Assembly: GCA_016713675.1 (NCBI GenBank)
Contig: JADJOS010000004.1
Span: 310,001-374,000 of the forward strand
Direction of reading: 5' to 3'
DNA length: 64,000 nt
Origin: Acidobacteriota bacterium
GTDB taxonomy: Bacteria; Acidobacteriota; Blastocatellia; Pyrinomonadales; Pyrinomonadaceae
The notes under the pieces were generated by a model. The model did no database searches, had not been told where the DNA came from, and saw only the letters and a list, made by a program, of their open reading frames with translations. Below are positions 53,301-61,824 of the stretch, in pieces (position 1 is the stretch's first letter; the number at the start of each line of letters is the position of its first letter). A program made the translations under genes and the position numbers.

Positions 53301-53628
53301 GCGCCGAGAAGTATTCCTGATCTTTAAGGAATCGATAAATAATATCGTGAAGCACTCAAATGCCCAAAATGTATGGGTCGATCTCAATGTCGTTGCCGGC
53401 AATATAAAACTGATCATTCGTGACGATGGCGACGGATTTGACGCCCTAAATGAAAATATCGGCGACTCCGGAAATGGCCTGAACAGCATGCGTCGCCGAT
53501 CGAAAGAGATGGGCGGAGTATTCGACGTCAGATCGCAACCGGGAGCCCCGACGACGGTACTTGTGAGTTTCCCGGTGGACAAGGTCGTGATGTCCAACGA
53601 CTCGCCCGCCCGAACGGGTGGCTCCTAG
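50344..53628 (+). CDS. Propeller-type sensor histidine kinase
   Basis: Membrane sensor of about 1,094 residues. An N-terminal hydrophobic segment (about 20-40) is a signal or anchor. About fourteen repeats with W-(F/I)-x-(T/S)-x-x-G, such as RGFMWFATRDGLSRFDG, form one or two seven-bladed propellers in the periplasm. A Y_Y_Y-type Ig domain (KGELAHTENNLQIDFFGLDF to SPAVVTFKILPP) leads to a membrane helix near 822-842. The cytoplasmic part has HisKA_3 with phospho-acceptor His 887 (DLHDDIGASLTQIA) and a HATPase with DDGDGFD. It likely senses a polymer or its breakdown product, as in related hybrid sensors (inference). Partner gene follows after 2 bases. Start uncertain: ATG 50356 is also possible. 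Confidence 0.92.
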   Translation: MHLIMAIIGTSSVFQFHNKFQFLKVGFVLMLVTLLVSVAAAKRLPVKTFTSADGLGSSFVDSIYRDSRGFMWFATRDGLSRFDGSNFVNYQIGEQGTSPGVENIYESRNGTYWISTTGGSFRFDPNSVSRSSSGPPTLNAEFITLARGQFLEDSAGNFWLGSGKLLRYEESNGVFAFREFDLHLPPRANTSFVIADMTEASDGSLWINTSWGVARRLPDSRVVFYPHERGIINSGNSSTLADKSGRLWLTRRGQILVIKPEAIESITEAGPVIMRSLVPNEVVAIEPEEHVILPKKAGDIFELANEKYVKASNQKRLMQTTDGNIWLTSEDQLLEFDDGVLHLHTEAEGLTNVMGRMEEDAAGNLWIGGQTGASRLDRSGLVSFGIEDGANSSRFYAISEDRDGSIYFAGRDSYLNRFDGNRLKGLRPQVGPNVQTVWTSRPLLIASNGAWWVLTGEKLFRFSGITDFSQLADRVPTKVYTTDDGLRSNGMFQIYEDSGGDIWVSTRGPTSSAHGLARLAKGEDRFVTITEADGISEGRSPASFAEDSYGNLWVGFYEGGIARFDGERFIEFGKADGLPASGFISDILLDKKGRLWLSSTNAGLLRLIDPSAKTLVFDYFNTTNGLSSNNIRTITEDRFGRIYTGTARGIDRFSPETGLVKHYSVNDGLAADFVVDSHCDKNGHLWFATNDGVSRLIPQPDERAVAPRVFLGGLKIAGVEQAISELGNTAIEKGELAHTENNLQIDFFGLDFRAGETLRYQYKLEGADSEWSLPTEQRSVTFARLQPGNYRFLVRALNSSNVASESPAVVTFKILPPIWQRWWFVALMLLLAIVIVVLVFRYRTTRLREINTALAEARDAEERVRRSNEERLVELETVRSRIATDLHDDIGASLTQIAILSEVAQTQAKHGDNGAQTHLARITDVSNELVGTMSDIVWSINPSKDHLSDLSQRMRRFAADILAARSMRFHFHGNDEVAATVINSNVRREVFLIFKESINNIVKHSNAQNVWVDLNVVAGNIKLIIRDDGDGFDALNENIGDSGNGLNSMRRRSKEMGGVFDVRSQPGAPTTVLVSFPVDKVVMSNDSPARTGGS

Positions 53629-53630
53629 CT

Positions 53631-54332
53631 ATGGGTTTGTTCATTAGACTCACTGTAGGTATGGCAGGAACATCAACTATGCAGGCAGCAGCAGAAAAGA
53701 CAGTTACTATCGCGATCGTCGAAGACATCCGCGACATTCGCGAAGGACTGATGACGCTGATCAACTTTACCGACGGATTTGCCTGCAATGGCAGTTACCG
53801 CTCGATGGAGGAGGCTATCCCAAAGATCAAAGGCAACGTTCCCGACGTGCTGTTAAGCGACATCGGCTTGCCGGGCATGAACGGAATAGACGGAATTCGG
53901 ATCCTCAAGGATCTATATCCGGGCATGACAGTTCTAATGCTCACCGTCTACGACGATGACGAGCGCATATTCGATGCTATCTGCGCCGGAGCCAACGGCT
54001 ATTTGTTAAAGCGTACGGCCCCGGCAAAGCTGCTCGAGAACATTCGCGAAGCGGTCGATGGCGGTGCACCAATGTCCCCTGAGGTCGCCAGCCGAGTTAT
54101 CAAACTCTTCCGCGAGACCCGTCCGCCGGAGAGGGTCGATTACGATCTAACTCCGCACGAAACGCGTCTGCTGAAGCTGCTCGTTGACGGCCACAATTAC
54201 ACAACAGCGGCAGAGGAGTTGAACGTCAGCTTTAACACTATCAAATTCCACATGCGTCACGTTTACGAAAAGCTGCAGGTCCACTCCAAGAGCGAAGCCG
54301 TCTCACTGGCCCTGAAGAACCGCATAGTTTAG
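53631..54332 (+). CDS. LuxR/NarL-family response regulator
   Basis: DNA-binding regulator of 233 residues, partner of the kinase, 2 bases after it. The receiver domain has the phospho-acceptor Asp at about residue 77 (LLSDIGLPGMNG), the acidic pair VEDIRD and Lys in LLKRTAP. The HTH is in NYTTAAEELNVSFNTIKFHMRHVYEKL. ATG 53631 may be followed by better starts at 53661 or 53679, since the receiver begins at about residue 22. NarL-type regulators bind short inverted repeats; a candidate site precedes the next two plus-strand genes. Confidence 0.93.
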   Translation: MGLFIRLTVGMAGTSTMQAAAEKTVTIAIVEDIRDIREGLMTLINFTDGFACNGSYRSMEEAIPKIKGNVPDVLLSDIGLPGMNGIDGIRILKDLYPGMTVLMLTVYDDDERIFDAICAGANGYLLKRTAPAKLLENIREAVDGGAPMSPEVASRVIKLFRETRPPERVDYDLTPHETRLLKLLVDGHNYTTAAEELNVSFNTIKFHMRHVYEKLQVHSKSEAVSLALKNRIV

Positions 54333-54421
54333 CCGGCAACTCACTACCTTCGATCCGCCATTGACTGAGTAATTTGGATTTGGCTCATCGTTTTGAGTTG
54401 TTATTTAAATGATATTTTCAT

Positions 54422-54441
54422 CGCCATCCATACGGGTGGCG
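54422..54441 (+). promoter_or_regulatory. Candidate operator 1 for the adjacent response regulator
   Basis: CGCCATCC-ATAC-GGGTGGCG: an inverted repeat with a 4-base centre, about 80 bases before the protease start. A nearly equal site lies at 55715-55734. Confidence 0.55.
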
Positions 54442-54523
54442 ATTTCCGTTTGCGTTGTCTGTACATTCTCCTCAAGCACGGAATTGGTGTGCGATCATCA
54501 TTCATCTCAAGGAGAAAGCAATC

Positions 54524-55027
54524 ATGGCAATGTATAAAGTATCACCCGAAGTAAAACCGAAGTCACAGCCTCTGTCGACGTGCTGCTGGCTCACGTGTCT
54601 CGAGATGTTGTTCGCGTGGAAGAAAGATTCGCGCGACATACTCGCTACAATGGACAAATCACCGAACCTATTTCCCTACTATATGAAAGACAACGGCATC
54701 GCTCCCGGCGAATGCCGCGAAACTGCGCGTTATCTCGGCCTGAAATGCGGCAGCGGCGATATCGAAGCGACGGTCCTCGCCGACTGTCTTAAGCAGCACG
54801 GCCCGATGTGGGTTGCCGGCGATTGGGTGAAGGGCTCTGATCCGAACGCAAAGGGCGATCATTCACACGTTATCGTCGTCACCGCTTGCGATCCGGACGA
54901 CGGCCGAATCAAATACATCAATCCATACAACAACTTCGACCTTTCCGAAAGCCCCGGTACAGTCAGTTGGCTGACCAAACGCAGTTCCCAATGGAAAAAC
55001 TGCGACGCCGGCGTAATGTACTGGTAA
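54524..55027 (+). CDS. Papain-like cysteine protease
   Basis: Protein of 167 residues from ATG 54524, with AAGGAG 9 bases upstream. The start of the chain has QPLSTCCWLTCLEMLFAW, with the Gln and active-site Cys of papain/C39-like enzymes. His is in DHSHVIVVTA and Asn/Asp in YINPYNNFDL near the end. There is no signal peptide, so it may act in the cytoplasm or be secreted by another route. It follows the two-component system, with a shared inverted repeat upstream. Peptide substrate unknown. Confidence 0.82.
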   Translation: MAMYKVSPEVKPKSQPLSTCCWLTCLEMLFAWKKDSRDILATMDKSPNLFPYYMKDNGIAPGECRETARYLGLKCGSGDIEATVLADCLKQHGPMWVAGDWVKGSDPNAKGDHSHVIVVTACDPDDGRIKYINPYNNFDLSESPGTVSWLTKRSSQWKNCDAGVMYW

Positions 55028-55253
55028 AAAAATGAAGAGACTACAACCGTAGGGACTCTGTTTTCAGACCGAAACATAGATTCCATATCAACATACCCAG
55101 TAACCTTGCGAAAGAAGAGGCGAATACAAAACTCGCGGGCTCTTCTGCACCTGGGCCATGACTACTGGTCGAAATTTCGTATTTACGAGGCTCTTAAATT
55201 CATGAACGGTCGCTTATTGCGAACTCGCAGTCGTCAGTTGTTCCGAAGCGATA

Positions 55254-55655
55254 CTATGGTTCAACAATGTAACTCACGAACTTGTATGTGCGGCCGCTCT
55301 TTACGAACCCAAGGTGGGCGGCATCTTCTGTATAGACGTAGTAAGTACGGTCTTCACGCCCAAAGCGCGGATTACTTTCGGCAAAGAACTCGCGCGGATT
55401 TCCGAATATTAGCTTGAAATTAGTTACAAATTGCGATCGCGTGTACTTGCCCTCGTCACCAGCGTCGTAACCATATGAGAACGGGAACCTCGTCATGCCC
55501 GCGACAGCGGTCTTATCGCTCCGCTCGACCGCCCGTTTGAAGTTTGTGTAGAAACTCCGAAAACTCTTAGGTGCCGAACTGAGCCTCTTTTCTTGCGCGA
55601 TGGCGGCAGCGGATACCACAAGCATCAATGACAAGACGATGATCAGCTTTTTCAT
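55254..55655 (-). CDS. Small secreted protein of unknown function
   Basis: Exported protein of 133 residues with a clear signal peptide (LIIVLSLMLVVSAAAIAQ). The mature part is alpha/beta and basic (FRSFYTNFKRAVERSDK, FPFSYGYDAGDEGKYT, YYVYTEDAAHLGFVKSG), with an aromatic-rich C-terminus. It resembles small NTF2-fold secreted domains of the kind found in periplasmic chaperone-like proteins, but the match is by eye. Its ATG faces the giant propeller gene, which starts about 145 bases away on the other strand. Confidence 0.68.
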   Translation of the reverse strand: MKKLIIVLSLMLVVSAAAIAQEKRLSSAPKSFRSFYTNFKRAVERSDKTAVAGMTRFPFSYGYDAGDEGKYTRSQFVTNFKLIFGNPREFFAESNPRFGREDRTYYVYTEDAAHLGFVKSGRTYKFVSYIVEP

Positions 55656-55714
55656 AGTGCTGACAATTTAACAGCACGTCACAAGAAAATGCAAGCTACT
55701 TCGGAGCGAGACGC

Positions 55715-55734
55715 CGCTACCCAAACGGGTGGCG
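55715..55734 (+). promoter_or_regulatory. Candidate operator 2 for the adjacent response regulator
   Basis: CGCTACCC-AAAC-GGGTGGCG followed by ATATT. It matches the site at 54422-54441 in both halves and in the 4-base centre. It lies about 70 bases before the propeller protein and may also face the small secreted-protein gene on the other strand. Confidence 0.58.
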
Positions 55735-55799
55735 ATATTGGCGGCCGAAAGGCGTACGGTCATTGTTGGAAATAACTTTTGCAGGAGATCGACGCCACC

Positions 55800-58700
55800 A
55801 TGAGACCAAAAATAACACGCAGATCATTCGCCCTTTTATTGCTTCTGACGATCCTGAACATCAATTTGCCAGCTGCCGCAGACCGTATCATCGTCACAAC
55901 CAACGATAGAGATCCAACTGCGCGGCAGACCGTCGAGTTTGAGCAGAATGTGGGGCAATTTGATCCGCAGGTCAGATACGTCGCACGGTCGGCGGGCTCG
56001 ATGCTTTTTCTAACAGGTGACAAAGCGATGTATGTGCTGCCCTTTACGGATCTGAACGAGCCGAAAGCTGAAAGCGAGCCCGGTACGGAACGTCCGGCAC
56101 AACGCTTTCATGCAGTGAGCATGTCGTTCACGAACGCCAATTCTGATATCGCAGCTGCTGCCGATCGCCTCAGTGAACATCGCACTAACTATTTCCTGGG
56201 CTCCGATGAGAGCCGCTGGCGAAGTGACGTGCCAAATTTTGGCGAGGTTAGATTTGAGAATGTTTATAACGGCGTTTCGACTGTCTGGTATGGTCTCGAA
56301 AATGGTGCCACGCAATACGACCTTGTCGTCGCTCCATTTACCGATGCCGGGCGGATCGAACTCAAGTTTGACGGTGCCGAAAGTATCTCGGTCAACGAAG
56401 AGGGATCGTTGCTTATCAATACTCCCGCCGGAACATTGATACAGAATCGACCTTTCACGTACCAAACAGGTGAAGACTCCGCACGCGTCGAGGTGCCGAG
56501 TTCATTTGCGGTGGACGGCACGACCGTTCGCTTTGCTCTCGGCGAATACGACCGAAGTCGCGAACTGGTGATCGATCCGACAGTCACTTACAACGCACTC
56601 GCATTCTCTACATTTGTCGGGTCGTTTGGCGACGATATCGTCAGCGAGATCGCCGTTGATTCTAATGGCTGTTCGTACATTACTGGCCGCACGACCTCAA
56701 TTTCCTATCCGACGACGACAGGAACATTTGACACGACGTCGAACGGTAGCGAAGACGTGTTTGTAACAAAGGTGAATTCATCGGGGACCGGACTGGTCTA
56801 TTCGACATATCTCGGCGGCCCGTTCTTTGACGAAGGCCGTGCGATAACGGTCGACCCGAACGGCAATGTGTACTTGGGCGGAACGGCAAGCATCTCATTT
56901 CCGACGACTGTCGGTGCGATAGATACGACGTTCGGTGGTGGTGCCGATGTGTTTATTACCAAGCTCAATGCCGCCGGCAACTCTCTCAACTATTCGACCT
57001 TTCTCGGCGAGTCAAGTATCGAATACGCAGATGCAATCGCTACTGACTCGGCCGGAAATGCCTACATAGGGGGACGAGCAGGCGACGCCCCACTCGATTA
57101 TCCTACGACCGCAGGCGCGTTTGATACGACCCATAACGGAATCGACGACGCATTCCTTACAAAGATAAACGACACCGGAACGGCGATCGTCTATTCGACA
57201 TTTCTCGGCGGCAGCGATATTGATGGTGCCAGGGCCGTTTGGGTAACGCCGAATGGCGAAGCGATACTGGCCGGCTTCACAACCGACGCAGTCACCGACC
57301 TCCCGACGACAGCCGGCAGTTATGACCCGACCCACAACGGCGTGACGGACTTTTTCGTTACGCGTTTTGATCCGACCGGTTCCTCGCTCGTCTATTCGAC
57401 ATTTATTGGCGGACCAGGCATCGATAATCTGAATTCATTGGCTGTCGATGAGGTAGGTTCCGTCTATGTAACGGGCATTGCCGCGACAGGGTTTCCGATC
57501 ACGGCAGGAGCAATTGACACGACGGCGGTAGGAAGTAATGAAATCGGCATTTCAAAACTAAATGCTGCGGGCACTTCGCTCGTCTATTCGACCTTTTTCG
57601 GCGGGACGCAAGCTGAAAGCGCGAACGGAATTGCCGTGGACCGGTTTGGTAACGTTTATATTGCCGGATCGAACACCGCGGGTGATTATCCTACGACAGT
57701 CGGTCCGTACGATTCGACATTCAATGGCGCGTCGGACGCGGTCGTCACGATCCTAAATCATAATGCGACCTCCGCACTTGCATCGACATATTTCGGGGGA
57801 AGCGGCACGGACTCGGCCAATGATATTGCACTTGATGCAAACGGCAATATTTACATTGCGGGCCAGACAACTAATGCCGCCACACCGTTGCCAACAACAC
57901 CCGATGCCTATCAGACGTTCACGGGCGGGCTGATCGATGCATTTGTCGGAAAATTTGGCGATTTCACCATCGGCGGACGCGTGATAGACACGTCGGGCAA
58001 TCCGATGGCTAACGTGATGGTCGCGATGAGCGGACAGGTTTCGGGAAACATACTGACGGGACCAGACGGACAGTTTGGATTCACCGATACCGTTCCTGGC
58101 GAACCACATTCAGTCACCGCGACACGATCGGGTTACGTGATGAATCCTGCAATTTTCAATATCGCGGCACTTGCGAACAACCGAGAGCTTATCTTTGTGG
58201 CATCTCCAGGTTCACCGAGCGGCGGATCGGGCGGCACGCTGTTGTTCCAGAATCTCTCATACAACAAAGGCGAGAACGGTTCGTCGATTCTACTGACGGT
58301 ACAACGGACGGGTATCATCTCGAGTCAGGTCACGGTCGATTATCAGACCGCCGGCGGTACGGCACTGCCGATTCAGGACTTCCAGCCGATCAGCGGCACT
58401 TTGACGTTTGGCCCGCTGGAAACGAACAAAACAATATCGATACCGATCGTCAACGACCAAATACTTGAGCCTCGCGAGACATTAACGGTAACGCTCGACA
58501 ATCCGACCAACAATGCGGATATCGAAAACGGAAGACAGACCACAACGATCAGCCTTCTTGACGATGATCTTGGTTCGGGCGACCTGCTGATCAGCGAATT
58601 CCGCACTCGCGGACGTCTCGGAGCCAACGATGAATATATAAAAATATTTAATCCGAACGATTTCGACCTAACGATCTTTGCTGCAGATGGCAGTTCCGGC

Positions 58701-59639
58701 GTCACACTCGCCCACTCCGATACGGGAACGTTGGCAAGCATAGCAACTATTCCAAATCTGGTAACGATCCGCTCACGGGGCCACTACTTATTGACGAACA
58801 ACAGCCCGTCGGGCGGATTCAGCCTGATCGATTTCCCGACCGGTATCGGGACGATGACCACCGTGGGCGATCAGACATTCTCGGTCAACCTTCCCGACGG
58901 CGCGGATATTGTACTGCAGCGAACCTCTGATCCGTTGCAGTTTGGTACTGCGAACAAGGTCGATTCGATCGGATTCGCCGGTTCCGAGTGGGCCGAAGGA
59001 AACGGTCTCGCACCGACAGTACCCGCAAACCGGGAGTCCTGTTACGCCCGGCGATTGATCTCCGGCGGCTTCCAGGACACCGACGACAATCGCAGTGATC
59101 TGATGCTGGTCGATACTCACGCCGCGATGTTTACCTCGCCTGATCAATCGCGAGTGATCTCAGTTTTGGGTTCTCCCGCTCCGGAGACGTCCGAAAGCCT
59201 CAGAATGATGACGCCCGCCGAGGTGACGATCGTCCAGTCGGGCACGGAGGTCTTCGATCCTTCTCCCGTAGAAAATGGTCCAAATGGAACGCTGACGATA
59301 TTTCGGACGGTTACGAATAACACTTCTTCGCCCATTTCAGCAATGCGGCTTCGGGCGATCGACTTCCCGACCATAGGAAGTCTTAGTCAGCGAAGATACT
59401 CGTCCCGTCCGGATTTTCGATTGCTGAACTCCGTCGATGCCAGCGGCACATACGGGCTGACACTTGCCGGCGGACGCCTGCAGCCCAACGGCGGCGGACT
59501 GAACAGCACGTTGACCGTCGATTCTGTAACGGCGGCAAATCCGCTCGAGCCGGGCGCGAGCATCGTGATCGCTATTCGCTTCGGCGTGATGCGATGGGGC
59601 AAACATCCCTTTACTGCAACGGTCGAGGCGTTGCAGTAG
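55800..59639 (+). CDS. Giant secreted SBBP beta-propeller protein
   Basis: Exported protein of about 1,279 residues. ATG 55800 is used because AGGAG lies about 12 bases upstream. The signal (SFALLLLLTILNINLPAAA) leads to an N-terminal domain (FEQNVGQFDPQVRYVARS, as in DUF7948-type proteins). At least nine SBBP repeats follow, each with S/T-x-(Y)-S-T-(Y/F)-(L/F)-GG and (D)-x-x-G-(N)-x-Y-(I/V)-(A/T)-G. A carboxypeptidase-regulatory-like domain (FTIGGRVIDTSGNPMANVMV), a Calx-beta domain (NKGENGSSILLTVQRTG) and a lamin-tail-like domain (LLISEFRTRG) come next. It is probably an adhesin or polymer-binding surface protein. It has no obvious sorting signal at its end. Likely regulated by the kinase pair (inference). 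Confidence 0.88.
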   Translation: MRPKITRRSFALLLLLTILNINLPAAADRIIVTTNDRDPTARQTVEFEQNVGQFDPQVRYVARSAGSMLFLTGDKAMYVLPFTDLNEPKAESEPGTERPAQRFHAVSMSFTNANSDIAAAADRLSEHRTNYFLGSDESRWRSDVPNFGEVRFENVYNGVSTVWYGLENGATQYDLVVAPFTDAGRIELKFDGAESISVNEEGSLLINTPAGTLIQNRPFTYQTGEDSARVEVPSSFAVDGTTVRFALGEYDRSRELVIDPTVTYNALAFSTFVGSFGDDIVSEIAVDSNGCSYITGRTTSISYPTTTGTFDTTSNGSEDVFVTKVNSSGTGLVYSTYLGGPFFDEGRAITVDPNGNVYLGGTASISFPTTVGAIDTTFGGGADVFITKLNAAGNSLNYSTFLGESSIEYADAIATDSAGNAYIGGRAGDAPLDYPTTAGAFDTTHNGIDDAFLTKINDTGTAIVYSTFLGGSDIDGARAVWVTPNGEAILAGFTTDAVTDLPTTAGSYDPTHNGVTDFFVTRFDPTGSSLVYSTFIGGPGIDNLNSLAVDEVGSVYVTGIAATGFPITAGAIDTTAVGSNEIGISKLNAAGTSLVYSTFFGGTQAESANGIAVDRFGNVYIAGSNTAGDYPTTVGPYDSTFNGASDAVVTILNHNATSALASTYFGGSGTDSANDIALDANGNIYIAGQTTNAATPLPTTPDAYQTFTGGLIDAFVGKFGDFTIGGRVIDTSGNPMANVMVAMSGQVSGNILTGPDGQFGFTDTVPGEPHSVTATRSGYVMNPAIFNIAALANNRELIFVASPGSPSGGSGGTLLFQNLSYNKGENGSSILLTVQRTGIISSQVTVDYQTAGGTALPIQDFQPISGTLTFGPLETNKTISIPIVNDQILEPRETLTVTLDNPTNNADIENGRQTTTISLLDDDLGSGDLLISEFRTRGRLGANDEYIKIFNPNDFDLTIFAADGSSGVTLAHSDTGTLASIATIPNLVTIRSRGHYLLTNNSPSGGFSLIDFPTGIGTMTTVGDQTFSVNLPDGADIVLQRTSDPLQFGTANKVDSIGFAGSEWAEGNGLAPTVPANRESCYARRLISGGFQDTDDNRSDLMLVDTHAAMFTSPDQSRVISVLGSPAPETSESLRMMTPAEVTIVQSGTEVFDPSPVENGPNGTLTIFRTVTNNTSSPISAMRLRAIDFPTIGSLSQRRYSSRPDFRLLNSVDASGTYGLTLAGGRLQPNGGGLNSTLTVDSVTAANPLEPGASIVIAIRFGVMRWGKHPFTATVEALQ

Positions 59640-59661
59640 CTTTTTATCGAGGAGAAACCTT

Positions 59662-60396
59662 ATGACAAGAAAGACGATCGACTTTCTGATCCACGAAGCC
59701 GGCTCTCTGATATATGTCGCCGACAAGAATTTTGGAGGACATCCCGTAGGTGAATTTCACGAATTTTTCGGCGGTGTTAAAGGACTGCAAACACTGACAG
59801 AGAACGGAGCGGTGATTGCCGCGTCGCTGTATCAGGACGACGGCTATAACGTCCGCATCGTTTTTGGCGACCTCACCGAACAGGAATCTGCCGAGTGGAC
59901 CTCACGTATATCATGGAAACTAAAACTCGACTCCGGTCAGATGGTCGTTTCCGGTGTCTGTGACGAAGACCTCGAAGAGACAATGGAAGAATTTCCCGTT
60001 GCCGAGGACGGCGGCGAATATGACCTCGGTACCTTTGTCGATGTTACGCCCTGCGAATATGCAGTTTCGATATACTCCTATCCACCGGGCGATCTCGCCG
60101 GAGGCTGGATGAGGCTTGAGAACAAGGGGTTTTTCCGGGAGACATTCGGCCGTGACCCTGAAATACCGTTCGAAAAGCCAATCGACTATTTCAATCGCAC
60201 GCGGCCGGGCGAAACACCTCGCGAATGGATAAAAGAGGGCTGGGAGGACGCCGATTTTCTCAGCTTCGTCATCCAAATCGTTCCACTCACGGCCGAGCCG
60301 ACGCGACTCAATTTCGAAGAAGACGGTTTTGCAATGTGGGAATATCGCAAGCCCGCGATTTGCCCGGTCGGCATCGAACTCGCATCACGCGATTAG
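59662..60396 (+). CDS. Hypothetical cytoplasmic protein
   Basis: Acidic protein of 244 residues with no signal or membrane segment. GGAGAAA precedes ATG 59662. Segments such as VADKNFGGHPVGEFHEF, YDDGYNVRIVFGDLTEQE-like and MTIVPLTAEPTR show a compact alpha/beta fold with many acidic and aromatic residues. It is 22 bases after the propeller gene and may be its last cistron, although it is not exported. Its last 12 bases overlap the CCA-adding gene on the other strand. No family is recognised. Confidence 0.68.
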   Translation: MTRKTIDFLIHEAGSLIYVADKNFGGHPVGEFHEFFGGVKGLQTLTENGAVIAASLYQDDGYNVRIVFGDLTEQESAEWTSRISWKLKLDSGQMVVSGVCDEDLEETMEEFPVAEDGGEYDLGTFVDVTPCEYAVSIYSYPPGDLAGGWMRLENKGFFRETFGRDPEIPFEKPIDYFNRTRPGETPREWIKEGWEDADFLSFVIQIVPLTAEPTRLNFEEDGFAMWEYRKPAICPVGIELASRD

Positions 60397-61776
60397 CTTT
60401 TTGGCTTCGGCAATAGCTTCGGCGAGATCGGTGACCTTTCCATCAAGCTGCATTTCGTAAACTGCGTCGAGGATCGGCCGGAACCGCGGCCCTGGATCCT
60501 CACCCAATTCGATAAGGTGTCGGCCCAGTAAGATGGGGTCGGGCGCCTTTTTTTCTATCGCGAGATCGCGGACCTTTTCGATAAACCATTCCTGAGCCTT
60601 TGAATCAAACCATTTCTCTTCTGGCAGCCAGTCGGGATTGCGTCCCAGGCTGTCAGCCTTAGCGACGCGATAGAGCAGATCAGGTTCGACCTTTCGCGCC
60701 AAACGCCGAAATGCTCCGTCGCCAACGGGCGATTTTGATTTGTAATATTCGCCCGGTTTTAGGTGATATCGAACGAGCTCGACGACCTGCTTTCGCACGT
60801 CAAAACCGTTCAGCGTAAAGACACCGAGCGTATCAAGAAACGTGGCCGTCGGCCCAACACCCGCCTCATCGTGCCCGCGGGAACGAATGCGTCCGTCAGC
60901 AAACTCCGTAGTCGGAGGCTTACCGAAATCGTGCGCCAACGCTCCCAGCATGACAGCAACTTGCCGCGGATAATCAAGCTCATTTACAAGTTTGCGGGCC
61001 TCGTCGACCACCATCAGAGTATGGACATCTACATCGCCTTCGGGATGCCATTCCGGTTCCTGCGGAACTCCAACAAGCGACGCCATTTCCGGAAATATCT
61101 GATCGACGACACCGAGAACGTACAGCCATTTCAAACCGATCGACGGTCGACGCGGCTTTAGCAACAGCTTTTCAAATTCGCCCCAGATACGTTCCTTCGG
61201 CAGATCGGTAACTTTGATCTGCTTGCAGACCTCAACGGTTTCGGGTTCGATATCAAACTCGAACCTCGCAGCAAACTGGCAGGCTCGCATTACGCGCAAA
61301 CTGTCCTCGGCAAAAGTCTCCCGCGAAACCATCCGCAGTACTTTACGCCCGATATCGCCTTGACCGTCAAACGGATCGACGATCTCGCCAGTCAAAATAT
61401 CCTTGAGGATCGAATTAACGGTAAAATCGCGCCGCGAACAGGCCTCCTCGAACGACATCTCCGGATCGCCCTCGACGACAAATCCTCGATGCCCGCTCGA
61501 CACTTTACGCTCACGCCGCGGTATCGAAACGTCCAGATCGTCACCGATCTTATAAACCGCAAACGCTTCGCCAACTACATTCGCCTCACCGATCGAATCA
61601 AGTATTTCCCGCAATTTCGCCGGCTTAACGCCATAAACCTCAACATCCCAATCCTTATGGCCGATCCCCATTATCTCGTCGCGCACACATCCGCCGACAA
61701 GCATCGCCCTGCCGCCATTCGACCTGACCGATTCAGCTAATTTCGCTACTTTTTCTGGTATTTCGCTCATCGGCAA
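60385..61776 (-). CDS. cca: tRNA nucleotidyltransferase (CCA-adding type) with HD domain
   Basis: Polymerase of 463 residues with class II nucleotidyltransferase signatures: LVGGCVRDEIMG (residues 26-37), then the acidic D42-W-D44-V-E46 cluster, and RRDFTVNSILKD with flexible-loop Arg/Asp. The RNA-binding head follows. A C-terminal HD domain (VDVHTLMVVDEARK and LGALAHDFGKPPT) indicates phosphodiesterase/phosphatase activity as in the longer bacterial CCA enzymes. It adds or repairs the 3'-CCA of tRNAs, or poly(A) if it is a PAP; family motifs alone do not always separate them. The one tRNA here encodes its own CCA. Confidence 0.9.
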   Translation of the reverse strand: MPMSEIPEKVAKLAESVRSNGGRAMLVGGCVRDEIMGIGHKDWDVEVYGVKPAKLREILDSIGEANVVGEAFAVYKIGDDLDVSIPRRERKVSSGHRGFVVEGDPEMSFEEACSRRDFTVNSILKDILTGEIVDPFDGQGDIGRKVLRMVSRETFAEDSLRVMRACQFAARFEFDIEPETVEVCKQIKVTDLPKERIWGEFEKLLLKPRRPSIGLKWLYVLGVVDQIFPEMASLVGVPQEPEWHPEGDVDVHTLMVVDEARKLVNELDYPRQVAVMLGALAHDFGKPPTTEFADGRIRSRGHDEAGVGPTATFLDTLGVFTLNGFDVRKQVVELVRYHLKPGEYYKSKSPVGDGAFRRLARKVEPDLLYRVAKADSLGRNPDWLPEEKWFDSKAQEWFIEKVRDLAIEKKAPDPILLGRHLIELGEDPGPRFRPILDAVYEMQLDGKVTDLAEAIAEAKKLIA

Positions 61777-61824
61777 GAAAATCCATTGTGCAATAGAACA
61801 GATTGCGAATCCAAAGTTGATCGA

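Noticed and set aside
54422..55086. Frames opposite the papain-like protease
   Set aside because: They have no start signals and no domains, while the plus strand has a catalytic motif and a strong ribosome site.
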